Source: G963662605 sp963662605 (GTDB lineage: Bacteria; Bacteroidota; Ignavibacteria; Ignavibacteriales; Ignavibacteriaceae). Taken from it: DNA of 64,000 nucleotides. Each line of letters begins with the position of its first letter. Position 1 is the stretch's first letter. The DNA is taken from assembly GCA_963662605.1 (NCBI GenBank), contig OY759785.1:434001-498000 (forward strand). Reading direction: 5' to 3'. Both the position numbers and the translations under genes were made by a program. This document shows positions 53,437 to 62,424 of this stretch, piece by piece. Under the pieces are notes generated by a model. That model searched no databases. It saw only the letters and a program-made list of their open reading frames with translations, and was not told where the DNA came from.

Positions 53437-54859
53437 AGTGTAAGATAGATTGTGTAAATGGTAAAAAGCCCTGGAGCACGAAGTGAAGCGTAGCGGAACG
53501 AAGTGCTCCAGGGGGTGCCAAAATCGAAATTGGTTTTTGGCAGAAAATAAATCATTTTACCATTTATAAAATAGGAATACTACACTATGGAAAACCTTGA
53601 CGAACTCTTTGAGCAGTTCAAGAAAGATCTCTCGAAAGCGAAAACCTACAAAGACCTCATGGGCAAAGACGGCGCCATCAAAAAACTGATGAAAGCCTCC
53701 ATCGAGTCCATGCTCGAAGCTGAGATGACCGAACACCTTGGCTATGAGAAAAACGATCCCGTCGGCAATAATTCAGGTAATAACAGAAATGGCACCTATC
53801 CGAAAAAAGTAGAGACTGATAACGGTGCAATTCCGATTGAAGTTCCCCGTGACCGTAACAGTGAATTTGAACCCATTGTAGTCAAGAAAGGCGAAAGCAG
53901 ACTGGGAGAACTTGAGGATAAAATTATCTCCATGTATGCCAAAGGAATGACCACCCGGGATATACAAGCCCATATCGAGGAAATCTACGGAGCTAATATC
54001 AGTCCTGCTCTTGTTTCCCATATCACCGACAAGATTCAGGTGCTTGCCGTAGAGTGGCAGAACCGCCCTTTAGAGCCTGTTTATCCGATTGTTTTCTTCG
54101 ATGCGATTCACTACAAAGTTCGGGATGAAGGCACTAAGAAAGTAGCCTCTAAAGCGGCTTATACGTGTCTTGGGCTAAATATAGATGGTCACAAGGATTT
54201 GCTTGGTCTTTGGGTTGGCGAAGCAGAAGGAGCCACGTTCTGGCTATCAGTTATGACGGAACTTAAGAACCGCGGAGTTAAGGAAATCTGCATTGCCTGT
54301 GTTGATGGACTGAAGGGTTTTCCGGAGACCATTAACACTGTTTTTCCCAGGGCTGAAGTGCAACTTTGCATTGTCCACCAGATCAGGAATTCCATGAAGT
54401 ATGTTGCCACAAAAGACCAGAAAGCTTTTGCCCGTGACCTGAAAACTGTTTACTCTGCTCCGACAGAAGAAGCTGCTTTGCTCAATCTGCAAACCATAGA
54501 GGATACTTGGGGCAAGAAATATATTTTGGCTTTGAAATCCTGGCGGAACAACTGGAATCAGCTGTCGGTCTTTCTGAAATATCCCGAAGAGATCCGCACC
54601 ATGATTTACACCACCAATGCCGTTGAAGCTTTGCATCGCCAGTTCAGGAAAGTTACCAAAGCGAAAACGCTTTTCCCGAATGATGATGCTTTGAAAAAAA
54701 TGCTTTATTTGGCATATCGTGATATTGCGAAGAAATGGAATATGCCGGTCAGAAACTGGTCCATTGTCATTGGACATTTTTCTGTTATGTTTGCTGATGA
54801 ACTTCAACAATATTTATAACTGAGGTTCAAGCCATTTACACAATTAAAAATACACACTC
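53437..54859 (+). mobile_element. IS256-family insertion sequence
   Basis: About 1.42 kb with one transposase gene. Ends are imperfect inverted repeats beginning AGTGT: the inner block ATTGTGTAAATGG (53449-53461) is inverted exactly at 54832-54844, with diverged outer bases. A palindromic stretch near 53468-53514 (CCCTGGAGC ... GCTCCAGGG) lies between the left end and the transposase. Flanked by 11-bp direct repeats inside a gene. Confidence 0.85.
53587..54819 (+). CDS. IS256-family transposase
   Basis: A 410-residue DDE transposase of the Mutator/IS256 class. Catalytic acids are visible in the order FFDAIHYKV (Asp), CVDGLKGFPE (Asp) and TTNAVEALHRQFRK (Glu), the last being the IS256 signature. 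The N-terminal part has EAEMTEHLGYEKND and the NRNGTYPKKV segment common to the family. Full length and without frameshift, so it should be active. Starts 150 bp inside the element. Confidence 0.95.
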   Translation: MENLDELFEQFKKDLSKAKTYKDLMGKDGAIKKLMKASIESMLEAEMTEHLGYEKNDPVGNNSGNNRNGTYPKKVETDNGAIPIEVPRDRNSEFEPIVVKKGESRLGELEDKIISMYAKGMTTRDIQAHIEEIYGANISPALVSHITDKIQVLAVEWQNRPLEPVYPIVFFDAIHYKVRDEGTKKVASKAAYTCLGLNIDGHKDLLGLWVGEAEGATFWLSVMTELKNRGVKEICIACVDGLKGFPETINTVFPRAEVQLCIVHQIRNSMKYVATKDQKAFARDLKTVYSAPTEEAALLNLQTIEDTWGKKYILALKSWRNNWNQLSVFLKYPEEIRTMIYTTNAVEALHRQFRKVTKAKTLFPNDDALKKMLYLAYRDIAKKWNMPVRNWSIVIGHFSVMFADELQQYL

Positions 54860-55306
54860 GAGGATTGGGTTGGCCCTCGAGAAGAAACGCAGAATATTCT
54901 ACAGCAAAATCCTAAAACAACTCCTCAACCAAAATATTTCCCGGATTTCTCAAATGTTCGTTTCTTAAAAGAATACTTTTTGGAAGGACACCACGCAGCA
55001 TTATTTGAGGGTAGCACTTCTTATAGGAATATACAATATAAATACATTCTGGTAGTATTCGATCAATTTACTGTGGAGCCCTGTTTTGCGGTAGCTTCAG
55101 AAGTGAATAATTTTTCTCACGGTGGGAATGACAGTCATTTCTTGGGTGCGTTTCCAGGCGAAGGACATTTGAATTATGGTTGTTCGAATGATTGGGCAGA
55201 TATAGATAAATTTGAAAAGGCCGCTTTGGATATTATTAAACAAAAGTTTCGCATATAGATAGGAGCACAAAATCTGCATGCGAATTTATTATTAAAGGAA
55301 ATAACT

Positions 55307-56083
55307 ATGTTTTTGAAGACACAAAAGACAATCGATCTTCAATCGATACCAGTATCTATCGGCTCCATCAAAAAAATGTATTTACTTTTATTATTTATTG
55401 CGTCATTTATTATGTTTTTATTCCCAGCAATCACTGAACAAATATATAACACAACACTTAATAAAGAGTATGCAAAGCTTAGAACTGATCCCTATAATTC
55501 GTGGCTACTGCAGATGCGGAAAAATAATGATTTAGATACTAATTCGCAGAATATACTTGGGTTACGATCGACAATAGTACAAAGGGATAATTTGAAACTG
55601 GTTTTAAACTATTTTGGCCTTGTGTGCACTGTAATCATTTTATGGCTGGTCTTTCATGGTATGTCGGGGACAAAATTAAAAACAAAATCTTTGTTGTATA
55701 TCTTTTTTACATTTTTGTTCTGTAATGCTGCAGTAATTTTTATCAATTTATACCTCGCATCGTTGTCATACCTAATGGTTTTTATATATGGATTGACGGC
55801 ATTATCGATAAGTTTTGGATTTTATGCAAGATCAATTCTCCCATATATAGTTTTTCCCCTAGCTGGGAGCTTGATTTTTATTTTGAAGATAATAATAAAT
55901 GCATTTGTTCCCTCACCTCCATTATTTGAAAGCATCCTAAATTTCATATTGTTTCCGTTTGCAATATATTTAATTGTCAGGTACCTCCGCTTTGCTTATG
56001 ATATAACGTGGTGGCCAAACGATAAACTAAATTTATTGAAAACCCTTGATTCCGCATTAGCGGAAATAAAATTACCAATTTAA
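55307..56083 (+). CDS. Membrane protein of unknown function
   Basis: A 258-residue protein with five or six likely membrane segments: residues about 24-44 (MYLLLLFIASFIMFLFPAI), about 100-118, about 126-150, about 155-172, about 178-195 and about 208-225. The stretch between the first two is a periplasmic or cytoplasmic loop with charged residues. No family recognised. It follows the interrupted gene by 48 bp on the same strand and may once have been co-transcribed with it. Confidence 0.6.
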   Translation: MFLKTQKTIDLQSIPVSIGSIKKMYLLLLFIASFIMFLFPAITEQIYNTTLNKEYAKLRTDPYNSWLLQMRKNNDLDTNSQNILGLRSTIVQRDNLKLVLNYFGLVCTVIILWLVFHGMSGTKLKTKSLLYIFFTFLFCNAAVIFINLYLASLSYLMVFIYGLTALSISFGFYARSILPYIVFPLAGSLIFILKIIINAFVPSPPLFESILNFILFPFAIYLIVRYLRFAYDITWWPNDKLNLLKTLDSALAEIKLPI

Positions 56084-56173
56084 TAATTAATCGTTCTCTC
56101 AACTTAGTCACATAACGAAGGATAAAGATTAATTTAGTGTCTTGGTTGAATTTATAGTTGAAAAATTTTTTAT

Positions 56174-57781
56174 TTATTCTTTGTCTCGTTCATAAGAATA
56201 GCCATAATAATATGCTTGTTTTTTTAGCCATAAATGAAAGTCTGTCGAACTCTTCGGAATATCATGATCCGGTATAATCCCCAATTGAACTAAATTTCGA
56301 ACAGCTTCGGCGGCGCTAGGGTAGTGGATAGAATTTACCGTGCATCCTTTTGGCAAGACACGCCTCCTTCCCGGTTCTGGATCGTCTGGATCAGGCGACA
56401 GGATAATGTTATCCGCAACACCCTTGGAACGTGCAGCATTACAATAGCGATGAGTTAAGCGCGCATTATCTTGAACTGTTTGCCCACCTAACCAAAATTG
56501 TTCAATATGATCGATCGCGGCGTCATCGATATCAACTATTCTTTGATTGCAGATTGAACATTTTGGATCCGTTTTGAAAAGTAATTCTTTTAAATCAAAG
56601 GAAAAGCAACGTGGTTGTTTTTCCTTTGTATTTAAAATTTTATCTAAAGTTTCATACCAAATTCTGAATCGTTCATTGACTGTTTTAATTGAGCTTGTAT
56701 TAAGCTCGATTGAATAAACAAAATCTTTATTTCCGCTCAATAAATCAACAAAAGCTTCGAAAATGGCATCTTTATTATTCATTATCATGTTTTTATCGCG
56801 CCGAGCAAATGAATCCATTAAAATATCATAAAGGGAAGCATTGAACTGTTTTTTTTCCCACCTACCATTTGGGGCGTTCAGCTTTCCTGGGTAATATCTC
56901 TTGAAGGCATGGTCACCCAGCATTGATTGAATTAATGACACAGCATTTTTGAAAGCATTCGCTAACTGATCACTATCGGATTCAGATATGTTTCTAAAGC
57001 GCGCCATATCATCATTTAGAAATTTTTTCATTGGTGCTGAATAATTTTGATATGAGGAATGAAAAAAAGCTGCGAATCGAAGAACCAATTCAATATCACG
57101 CATGCGTTTTTCAGGTCTATTCATTCCAAGAAGGTTCCGAAAAGGTTTATATTCAGCAAGAGAACAGAGGAGTTCATTGTAATTTCCACGATAAATGCAA
57201 TTCCGTAATTCTTGGTCATTCAAAGAGACAGATCCGGTATTTAATCGTTCAAAAACTTCAAATTTAAGGTTGCTATCAGATTCTTTTCTTAGGGTGATTG
57301 AGCGAATGCTGAAGGTTCTAAATTTTTTTTGATATTCTTTTGGTAAGTCACAGTATGCAAATCCATTAAAATTCGAAAATACCGTGAGACCTTTTAGTTT
57401 AAAGTTTCTAAAAAACGCTGGGAGCTTAGGATTTGGCAAAGCACCATCAATAAATGAAAAAAAGGTGGTTAACCTTTGTTGCCCATCAATAACGTATTCC
57501 CGACCATTTTTATCCTCAGACAAGTAAATAACTGGTAGCGGAATGTCAAGAAAAATGGATTCAATTAATCGACTGGCCTTCAATATATCCCAGACGAAGC
57601 CACGTTGGAATTCAGGCTGAAGTTCTAGATCCCCATCTTTCCATTTTCTGTATAGGGAATCAATCTCAGGCTCAGATTGAACAGCAAAGACACGTCGTCT
57701 GTTTTCAACTATGCCTAAATCTTGAAATTCTTCATCTGGTGGTGTCTCCTCGGACAGAATGTCATATTTCTCCTCATTCAT
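56174..57781 (-). CDS. DUF262-HNH protein (GmrSD-like, possible defence nuclease)
   Basis: A 535-residue protein with an N-terminal DUF262 (ParB/Srx-fold) domain and a C-terminal HNH nuclease. DUF262 signs are LELQPEFQRGFVWD (52-65), IPLPVIYLSED and VIDGQQRLTTFF with DGQQR at 99-103, the putative nucleotide-binding motif. The HNH part has the zinc pair Cys408 and Cys411 (CSIC), IDHIEQFW with His425, DNARLTHRYCNAARS. GmrSD, SspE and related proteins with this pairing cleave modified phage DNA or act with NTP hydrolysis; that role is inferred. No modification genes are adjacent. It is a single gene beside an IS and uncharacterised genes, as expected for an accessory patch. Confidence 0.8.
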   Translation of the reverse strand: MNEEKYDILSEETPPDEEFQDLGIVENRRRVFAVQSEPEIDSLYRKWKDGDLELQPEFQRGFVWDILKASRLIESIFLDIPLPVIYLSEDKNGREYVIDGQQRLTTFFSFIDGALPNPKLPAFFRNFKLKGLTVFSNFNGFAYCDLPKEYQKKFRTFSIRSITLRKESDSNLKFEVFERLNTGSVSLNDQELRNCIYRGNYNELLCSLAEYKPFRNLLGMNRPEKRMRDIELVLRFAAFFHSSYQNYSAPMKKFLNDDMARFRNISESDSDQLANAFKNAVSLIQSMLGDHAFKRYYPGKLNAPNGRWEKKQFNASLYDILMDSFARRDKNMIMNNKDAIFEAFVDLLSGNKDFVYSIELNTSSIKTVNERFRIWYETLDKILNTKEKQPRCFSFDLKELLFKTDPKCSICNQRIVDIDDAAIDHIEQFWLGGQTVQDNARLTHRYCNAARSKGVADNIILSPDPDDPEPGRRRVLPKGCTVNSIHYPSAAEAVRNLVQLGIIPDHDIPKSSTDFHLWLKKQAYYYGYSYERDKE

Positions 57782-57892
57782 GCGAACCTCAACTATTATA
57801 GAATTACAGTGTGAAATTACAAAATTTTACTATGTTACACATTAGTCTAAGTCCATTTTCGTTATTAACTCAATCGAATAATTCGTATTTTT

Positions 57893-57922
57893 ACTATCCG
57901 GTTTGGACTCAAGCCGGATAGT
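57893..57922. other. Hairpin in the dnaX leader region
   Basis: ACTATCCGG (57893-57901) and CCGGATAGT (57914-57922) are perfect inverted copies around a 12-nt loop, 31 bp before the dnaX start. Could be a leader structure, or a bidirectional stop for stray transcripts; no long T-run follows. Confidence 0.4.
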
Positions 57923-57953
57923 TATTTCATTATGTCAGAAAGATTACAGTTAC

Positions 57954-59630
57954 ATGTCATTTGTCGTTACCGCGAGGAAATACAGACCGCAAAGATTTGA
58001 TGAAGTTGTCGGCCAGGAACACATTACCACAACTCTTAAAAATGCCATAACTTCAGGAAGAGTTGCGCACGCGTACCTATTAACAGGACCGCGCGGAGTT
58101 GGAAAAACCACAACCGCCCGTATTCTTGCCAAGACGCTCAACTGCGAAAATCCGCACGACGCGGAACCATGTAACGAATGTGAAATGTGCCGTTCAATTT
58201 CAACAGGACAATTGATTGACATTATTGAAATAGATGCTGCATCCAACCGCGGTATTGATGAAATCCGCACGCTAAGGGATTCCGTCCGGTACGCTCCTTC
58301 GAAAGGTAAATACAAAGTTTACATCATAGATGAAGTTCACATGTTGACCAAGGACTCATTCAACGCCTTCTTAAAGACGCTTGAAGAGCCGCCGGAACAC
58401 ATCGTGTTCATCTTTGCAACAACGGACGTTCATCGTGTTCCTTTGACTATTCTTTCACGCTGTCAGCGTTATGATTTCAGAAGAATTCAATTAGATACCA
58501 TTAAAACGCTATTGCTTGAGATTGCCAAAAAAGAATCTATAACCATTGATGACAAAACCTTAACGCTTATCGCGCGCAAGGCTGACGGCGGTCTTCGTGA
58601 TGCCGAGAGTTATTTTGATCAGGTGGTCGCGTTCTGCGGTAAAGATGTTGTATATGAAACCGTCATCAAATTGTTAAACGTCATTGATAACGATTTGTTC
58701 TTCGATATTAGCGATGCAGTGCTTTCGAAAAATTTTAAATTGGCATTTGAAGTTGCCGATACGCTTTACAAAAACGGATGGAACTATACCGATTTTGTTG
58801 ATCAGCTTACCGAACACTTCAGAAATATTATGGTGGCAGTCGCCACGGGATCCGTGACGCTGATCGAAGCGGCGGAGATTTACAAGGTGAAGTACAAGCA
58901 GTACGCCGAGTATTTTCTCGAAAACGACCTGCTGCGCATTCTTACCTTCCTCGGAAAGATCGGACAGGAGTTGAAGTACTCCCAAAACCACAAATTGAAA
59001 ATCGAAATTGCCCTTTCACAGTTAATCGGGTTTGAAAAAACGGCGACCATTACGGGACTTATTGACGCAGCCGGAGCCGATACCGGCTCATCAAGTGAAA
59101 CGGTGAAACGCGAGCCCGTCCAGGCTAATTTTGTGAGAGAACGGGAATCCGCACCGGCGGCAGCCCCCAAGGCCTCTATGACATCATTCATTGCCGAAGA
59201 ACCTGAACCGGCACAACCAGCAGCCGCGCCTGTAAAAACGGCTCCGCAGGGAAATACGACCATCGAATCTATCTCCGAACGCTGGGAAGAGTTTCTCAAT
59301 CTGCTCGCGGCAGAAAAACCGGGCGTTTTTAGCGCTTTTGCTCAGTCTTTAAAGCCGGCATCCTTCACAAAAAGTGTTTTGCTGGTCGAGGTTTTCGATA
59401 CCGACGCTATGCACATGCTTGGACAAAAGGCATATTTGGACTATATGAACACCAAGGCGTTCACGTTTTTTGACACAAAAATCAGCATAAAACTGAGTTT
59501 AAGCGAAAAAGCGACCAGTCGGGACATAAAATCCTCAAATTCGCCGAAAAAAGCAGGAAAAAAGGTTGATTCGAACGATCCGATGGCAAAGTTCATTCAG
59601 GATAATCTCGGCGGCGAGCCAATCGCCTGA
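57954..59630 (+). CDS. dnaX: DNA polymerase III subunits gamma/tau
   Basis: The clamp-loader ATPase, 558 residues from the start at 57954 (MSFVVTARKYRPQRFDEVVG); an in-frame ATG at 57903 lies within a hairpin and adds a leader foreign to the family. Walker A GPRGVGKT (45-52, Lys51), a four-cysteine zinc module (LNCENPHDAEPCNECEMCRS), DEVHML as Walker B region and the sensor-1 FIFATTDVHRV. A linker rich in Ala and Pro (about 385-425) separates the ATPase part from a C-terminal domain that would bind the polymerase in tau. A slippery A AAA AAG lies in frame near the 3' end. It is unlinked to recR or the YbaB gene. Confidence 0.95.
   Translation: MSFVVTARKYRPQRFDEVVGQEHITTTLKNAITSGRVAHAYLLTGPRGVGKTTTARILAKTLNCENPHDAEPCNECEMCRSISTGQLIDIIEIDAASNRGIDEIRTLRDSVRYAPSKGKYKVYIIDEVHMLTKDSFNAFLKTLEEPPEHIVFIFATTDVHRVPLTILSRCQRYDFRRIQLDTIKTLLLEIAKKESITIDDKTLTLIARKADGGLRDAESYFDQVVAFCGKDVVYETVIKLLNVIDNDLFFDISDAVLSKNFKLAFEVADTLYKNGWNYTDFVDQLTEHFRNIMVAVATGSVTLIEAAEIYKVKYKQYAEYFLENDLLRILTFLGKIGQELKYSQNHKLKIEIALSQLIGFEKTATITGLIDAAGADTGSSSETVKREPVQANFVRERESAPAAAPKASMTSFIAEEPEPAQPAAAPVKTAPQGNTTIESISERWEEFLNLLAAEKPGVFSAFAQSLKPASFTKSVLLVEVFDTDAMHMLGQKAYLDYMNTKAFTFFDTKISIKLSLSEKATSRDIKSSNSPKKAGKKVDSNDPMAKFIQDNLGGEPIA
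59558..59569 (+). promoter_or_regulatory. In-frame slippery heptamer near the 3' end of dnaX
   Basis: A AAA AAG (59558-59564) is in the phase required for -1 slippage; the shifted frame reads GGT then TGA (59567-59569). A shift would make a 538-residue product instead of 558. The heptamer is identical to the one used in E. coli dnaX, but this one sits only 21 codons from the normal stop, so a functional role is uncertain. Confidence 0.3.
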
Positions 59631-59647
59631 CGTCGTCGGCAAAAACG

Positions 59648-59679
59648 AAGAAAAACTCAATTTTTTTTAAGTTTTTCTT
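59648..59679 (+). terminator. Possible terminator after dnaX
   Basis: AAGAAAAACT (59648-59657) pairs with AGTTTTTCTT (59670-59679); the loop contains a run of eight T. The stem is A/T-rich and weak, but the context (17 bp past the stop) fits a terminator. Confidence 0.45.
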
Positions 59680-59830
59680 TGACCCCCATTTGGTGCTGGT
59701 TTCGTAACCTGTTGTTAATAAGTGAGTTACAGACTTTCATAAAAGCCGTACTTTTTACGGCATCAATTTACTTATTGATTTCCCCTACCTTGATTCCGTA
59801 TATTTGTATTCTGAATTTACAAAAAACTGA

Positions 59831-62422
59831 ATGGTTCAAAAATTGCGATTTTTACTGACCGGTTTGTTCTGTGTATTGTTGAACATTATCGCCTCCCCAC
59901 AGATTATATTAAGAAGTATCCCCAACTATTCTGTAAATGACCAACAGCTCAATTATTTAGAAAATTCGGGTGTAAGAAGCCGGATTTTGCTTGATGGTCA
60001 ATGGCAGGTGTATGTTGAAAAGGATAAAGATAAAAGTAAAGTTCCTGCCGCCGTTCCTTCCATTTTTGAAGGAAAAGAAGCGTTGGTTTTCGAAAAGTCG
60101 GTTATGCTTCGAAAAGAGGCTATTGCCGGCAAAGTTCTCTATCTGAATATTTTGGGAATGAATTATTCCGGCGAAATTGCGCTGAATAATTACGTTATTT
60201 ACAAATATCAGGGTGGTGCCGTCCCGTTCATGGTGCAGCTCCCGAAAGATTTGCTGAAAGCCGACAAGAATAACCTCATTTCTATACATGTCCGCTCGGC
60301 CGTTAATGAAAAAAACAGCATCCCGTTAAAAAATCAATTTCTTTTTCCACAGGAGTATCCGGGAATTTTCAGAGATGTTTTCATCGCGGTTGTTCCCGAA
60401 GCATCCATTTCCCGTTACAGCATTAATACTGCATCCATCAAGGGTGACCGTGCGCAGATAAAAATCCGTTATACTGCAAACAACGGTGCATATACTGCGG
60501 TAAAAGATGTGTCTGTTCAATCGGATTATTTCGAAGTGAAAGTATCGGTTGAATCAAGCTCCGGGCAGATTATCGGCTCAAATGCCCAGCAGGTTGAAAT
60601 TAAAAAAGGAAAGTTGAAAGAAGGCGCTTTTACCGTTGATGTATCCGGTGCCCCGTTGTGGACTCCGGAGAATCCCGTTAACTGCCGTGTCCGTTTTCAG
60701 ATTATCAGCAACGGTTCAGTGCTGGATGATTTTTCACGTGCTTACGGAATCAACACGCTGTTTGCATCCAAAGACGGAATGTATCTTAATAACTCGTCTT
60801 ATCAGCTGCGTGGTGTAACATACGTCCCCATTTACAAAAATTACGGCGGAATGCTTTCTTATTCGCAGATGCGTCGCGATATGATGTTTATCAAAGAGAC
60901 GGGTTTTAATGCGGTTCGTTTTGAAAAAGCTGCGCCGCATCCGTATCTGCTCGCGTTGTGTCAGGAACTTGGTTTGCTCGCATTTGTTGATATGCCGCTT
61001 GACGGCGTTCCTTCATCATGGCTGACCGATAATGTATTTCTTTCCGCGAGCAAAACATATCTTAACCAATACATTGCCGCATACAGTAATTTTTCATGTG
61101 TCGCAGGATTCGGTCTCGGATCTTCATATATCGGCAGCGATGAACGCGACGATTTTTATCTCGGACAGCTTGCCGACGAAGTTCATTCACAGATAACAAA
61201 AATTGTGTATGCCTCATTCAGCGGCACGCATATTATCGGCGAGATTGCGGGAATAGACTTATACGGATTGGAATTTCTTAATAAAAATATTAGCGAGGTT
61301 GAAGCTGTTCGCTCTGCTGTTGAGGCAAAGGTCGGTAAAGGAAGAGTTATACTTTCAAGTGTCGGCTATCTTGCTACCGAAGGAATTTCGAATGGCTATT
61401 TAAATGATTATTCATTTGAAGCCCAGGCAAAATTGTATTCCGATTTGCTTGATCTTGCCGACTCACAAAACCTGCCGGGGTACTTTGTTAATTCGATTTT
61501 CGATTATCGTACCTCCTACATATCGCTGCTCGGTAAGTATAATCGCGAAGGCATTCTTCCTATCGGCATTTCAGGTGAAGACAGAGAAACCTCGCGTACC
61601 GGCTTTAAAGTTTTATCCGCAGGATTGCATAATCTGCAAAAAGTAACCGTGCCTATCGGTGTAAAGAAAGACCGCTCGCCGCTTGTGTTTATCATATTCG
61701 GAATGGCGCTTGCGCTGCTGGTCGGATTCCTTATTAATTCGGGCAGGAAATTTCGCGAAGACGCAACACGCGCTCTCGTCCGGCCATATAATTTCTTCGC
61801 CGATGTGCGGGATATGCGCATATTTTCCATGGGGCAGTCATTTATTCTTTCCATCATTGTTTCGGCAATCATGGCATTGTTAACGGAAAGTTTCCTCTAT
61901 TATTTCAGAGATAGTATTTTGTTGGAGCGGCTGCTGCTTTCATATTCGAGCAATTGGCTGATGAAGTTTGTCGGCTATCTGACATGGCATCCGACGTCGG
62001 GAATTTTTATCCTGACCGTAGTCATATTTATAAAAATACTTATTATCAGCGGCGTTATTAAGCTGTTCTCGTACAGTGTTATGAATAAGGTATATTATAC
62101 AAGCGCATTCTACATTACCTCGTGGTCATTTATCCCGCTTTTGCTGATGATACCGGTTGGCATAATTTTATACCGGGTGCTTGTTCCAAATGTTGCAAAT
62201 GCTTACATCTATATATTCTTTATTGCGTTTGCGGTCTGGATGTTGATGAGAATCCTCAAGGGTACGCATGTGATCTTTGACGTTATTCCGGGGAAAGTTT
62301 ACTTTTTCGGTTTTGTCTTCATCGTTGGAGTTGTTCTGGTGCTTTTCGGATATCTGCAAATGAACTATATGACGGTTGATTATATATTTCAAGCCATTCG
62401 TGAATTTAAAACGGGAATCTGA
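59831..62422 (+). CDS. GH2-fold (beta-galactosidase-like) domain fused to a membrane domain
   Basis: An 863-residue protein. After a signal peptide (about 1-23), residues about 50-195 resemble the sugar-binding domain of glycoside hydrolase family 2 (LLDGQWQVYVEKDKDK, LPKDLLKADKNNLISIHVRS, YPGIFRDVFIAVV). A beta-sandwich follows, then a TIM-barrel-like part with LNNSSYQLRGVTYVPIYKNY and DMMFIKETGFNAVRFEKAAP. Where active GH2 enzymes have the acid/base motif (G)NE, this protein has GFGLGSSYIGSDERD, so the catalytic Glu seems absent. From about 620 to the end there are about six membrane helices, with RPYNFFADVRDMRIFSMGQS recalling Yip1-type domains. The fusion suggests a membrane-tethered carbohydrate-binding or sensing protein. 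It ends 2 bp before smc. Confidence 0.65.
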   Translation: MVQKLRFLLTGLFCVLLNIIASPQIILRSIPNYSVNDQQLNYLENSGVRSRILLDGQWQVYVEKDKDKSKVPAAVPSIFEGKEALVFEKSVMLRKEAIAGKVLYLNILGMNYSGEIALNNYVIYKYQGGAVPFMVQLPKDLLKADKNNLISIHVRSAVNEKNSIPLKNQFLFPQEYPGIFRDVFIAVVPEASISRYSINTASIKGDRAQIKIRYTANNGAYTAVKDVSVQSDYFEVKVSVESSSGQIIGSNAQQVEIKKGKLKEGAFTVDVSGAPLWTPENPVNCRVRFQIISNGSVLDDFSRAYGINTLFASKDGMYLNNSSYQLRGVTYVPIYKNYGGMLSYSQMRRDMMFIKETGFNAVRFEKAAPHPYLLALCQELGLLAFVDMPLDGVPSSWLTDNVFLSASKTYLNQYIAAYSNFSCVAGFGLGSSYIGSDERDDFYLGQLADEVHSQITKIVYASFSGTHIIGEIAGIDLYGLEFLNKNISEVEAVRSAVEAKVGKGRVILSSVGYLATEGISNGYLNDYSFEAQAKLYSDLLDLADSQNLPGYFVNSIFDYRTSYISLLGKYNREGILPIGISGEDRETSRTGFKVLSAGLHNLQKVTVPIGVKKDRSPLVFIIFGMALALLVGFLINSGRKFREDATRALVRPYNFFADVRDMRIFSMGQSFILSIIVSAIMALLTESFLYYFRDSILLERLLLSYSSNWLMKFVGYLTWHPTSGIFILTVVIFIKILIISGVIKLFSYSVMNKVYYTSAFYITSWSFIPLLLMIPVGIILYRVLVPNVANAYIYIFFIAFAVWMLMRILKGTHVIFDVIPGKVYFFGFVFIVGVVLVLFGYLQMNYMTVDYIFQAIREFKTGI

Positions 62423-62424
62423 CA

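Larger units (their letters stand above)
53099..55258 (+). pseudogene. Unrecognised gene interrupted by an IS256-family element
   Basis: Two halves of one gene flank the insertion: 53099-53436 and 54871-55258. Deleting the IS and one 11-bp duplication joins DLSEDWV to GPREETQNIL in frame, giving about 241 residues ending KQKFRI. The second of two adjacent ATGs (53099) is better spaced from AAGGAG (53087-53092). The protein looks soluble and acidic; family not recognised (N-terminal GEYFRFFVEGKKLVKYSDDG; C-terminal YKYILVVFDQFTVEPCFAVA). The left half now ends two codons into the IS (VV then stop), so a truncated 114-residue product could be made. The halves are still undamaged, so insertion is recent. 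Confidence 0.8.
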
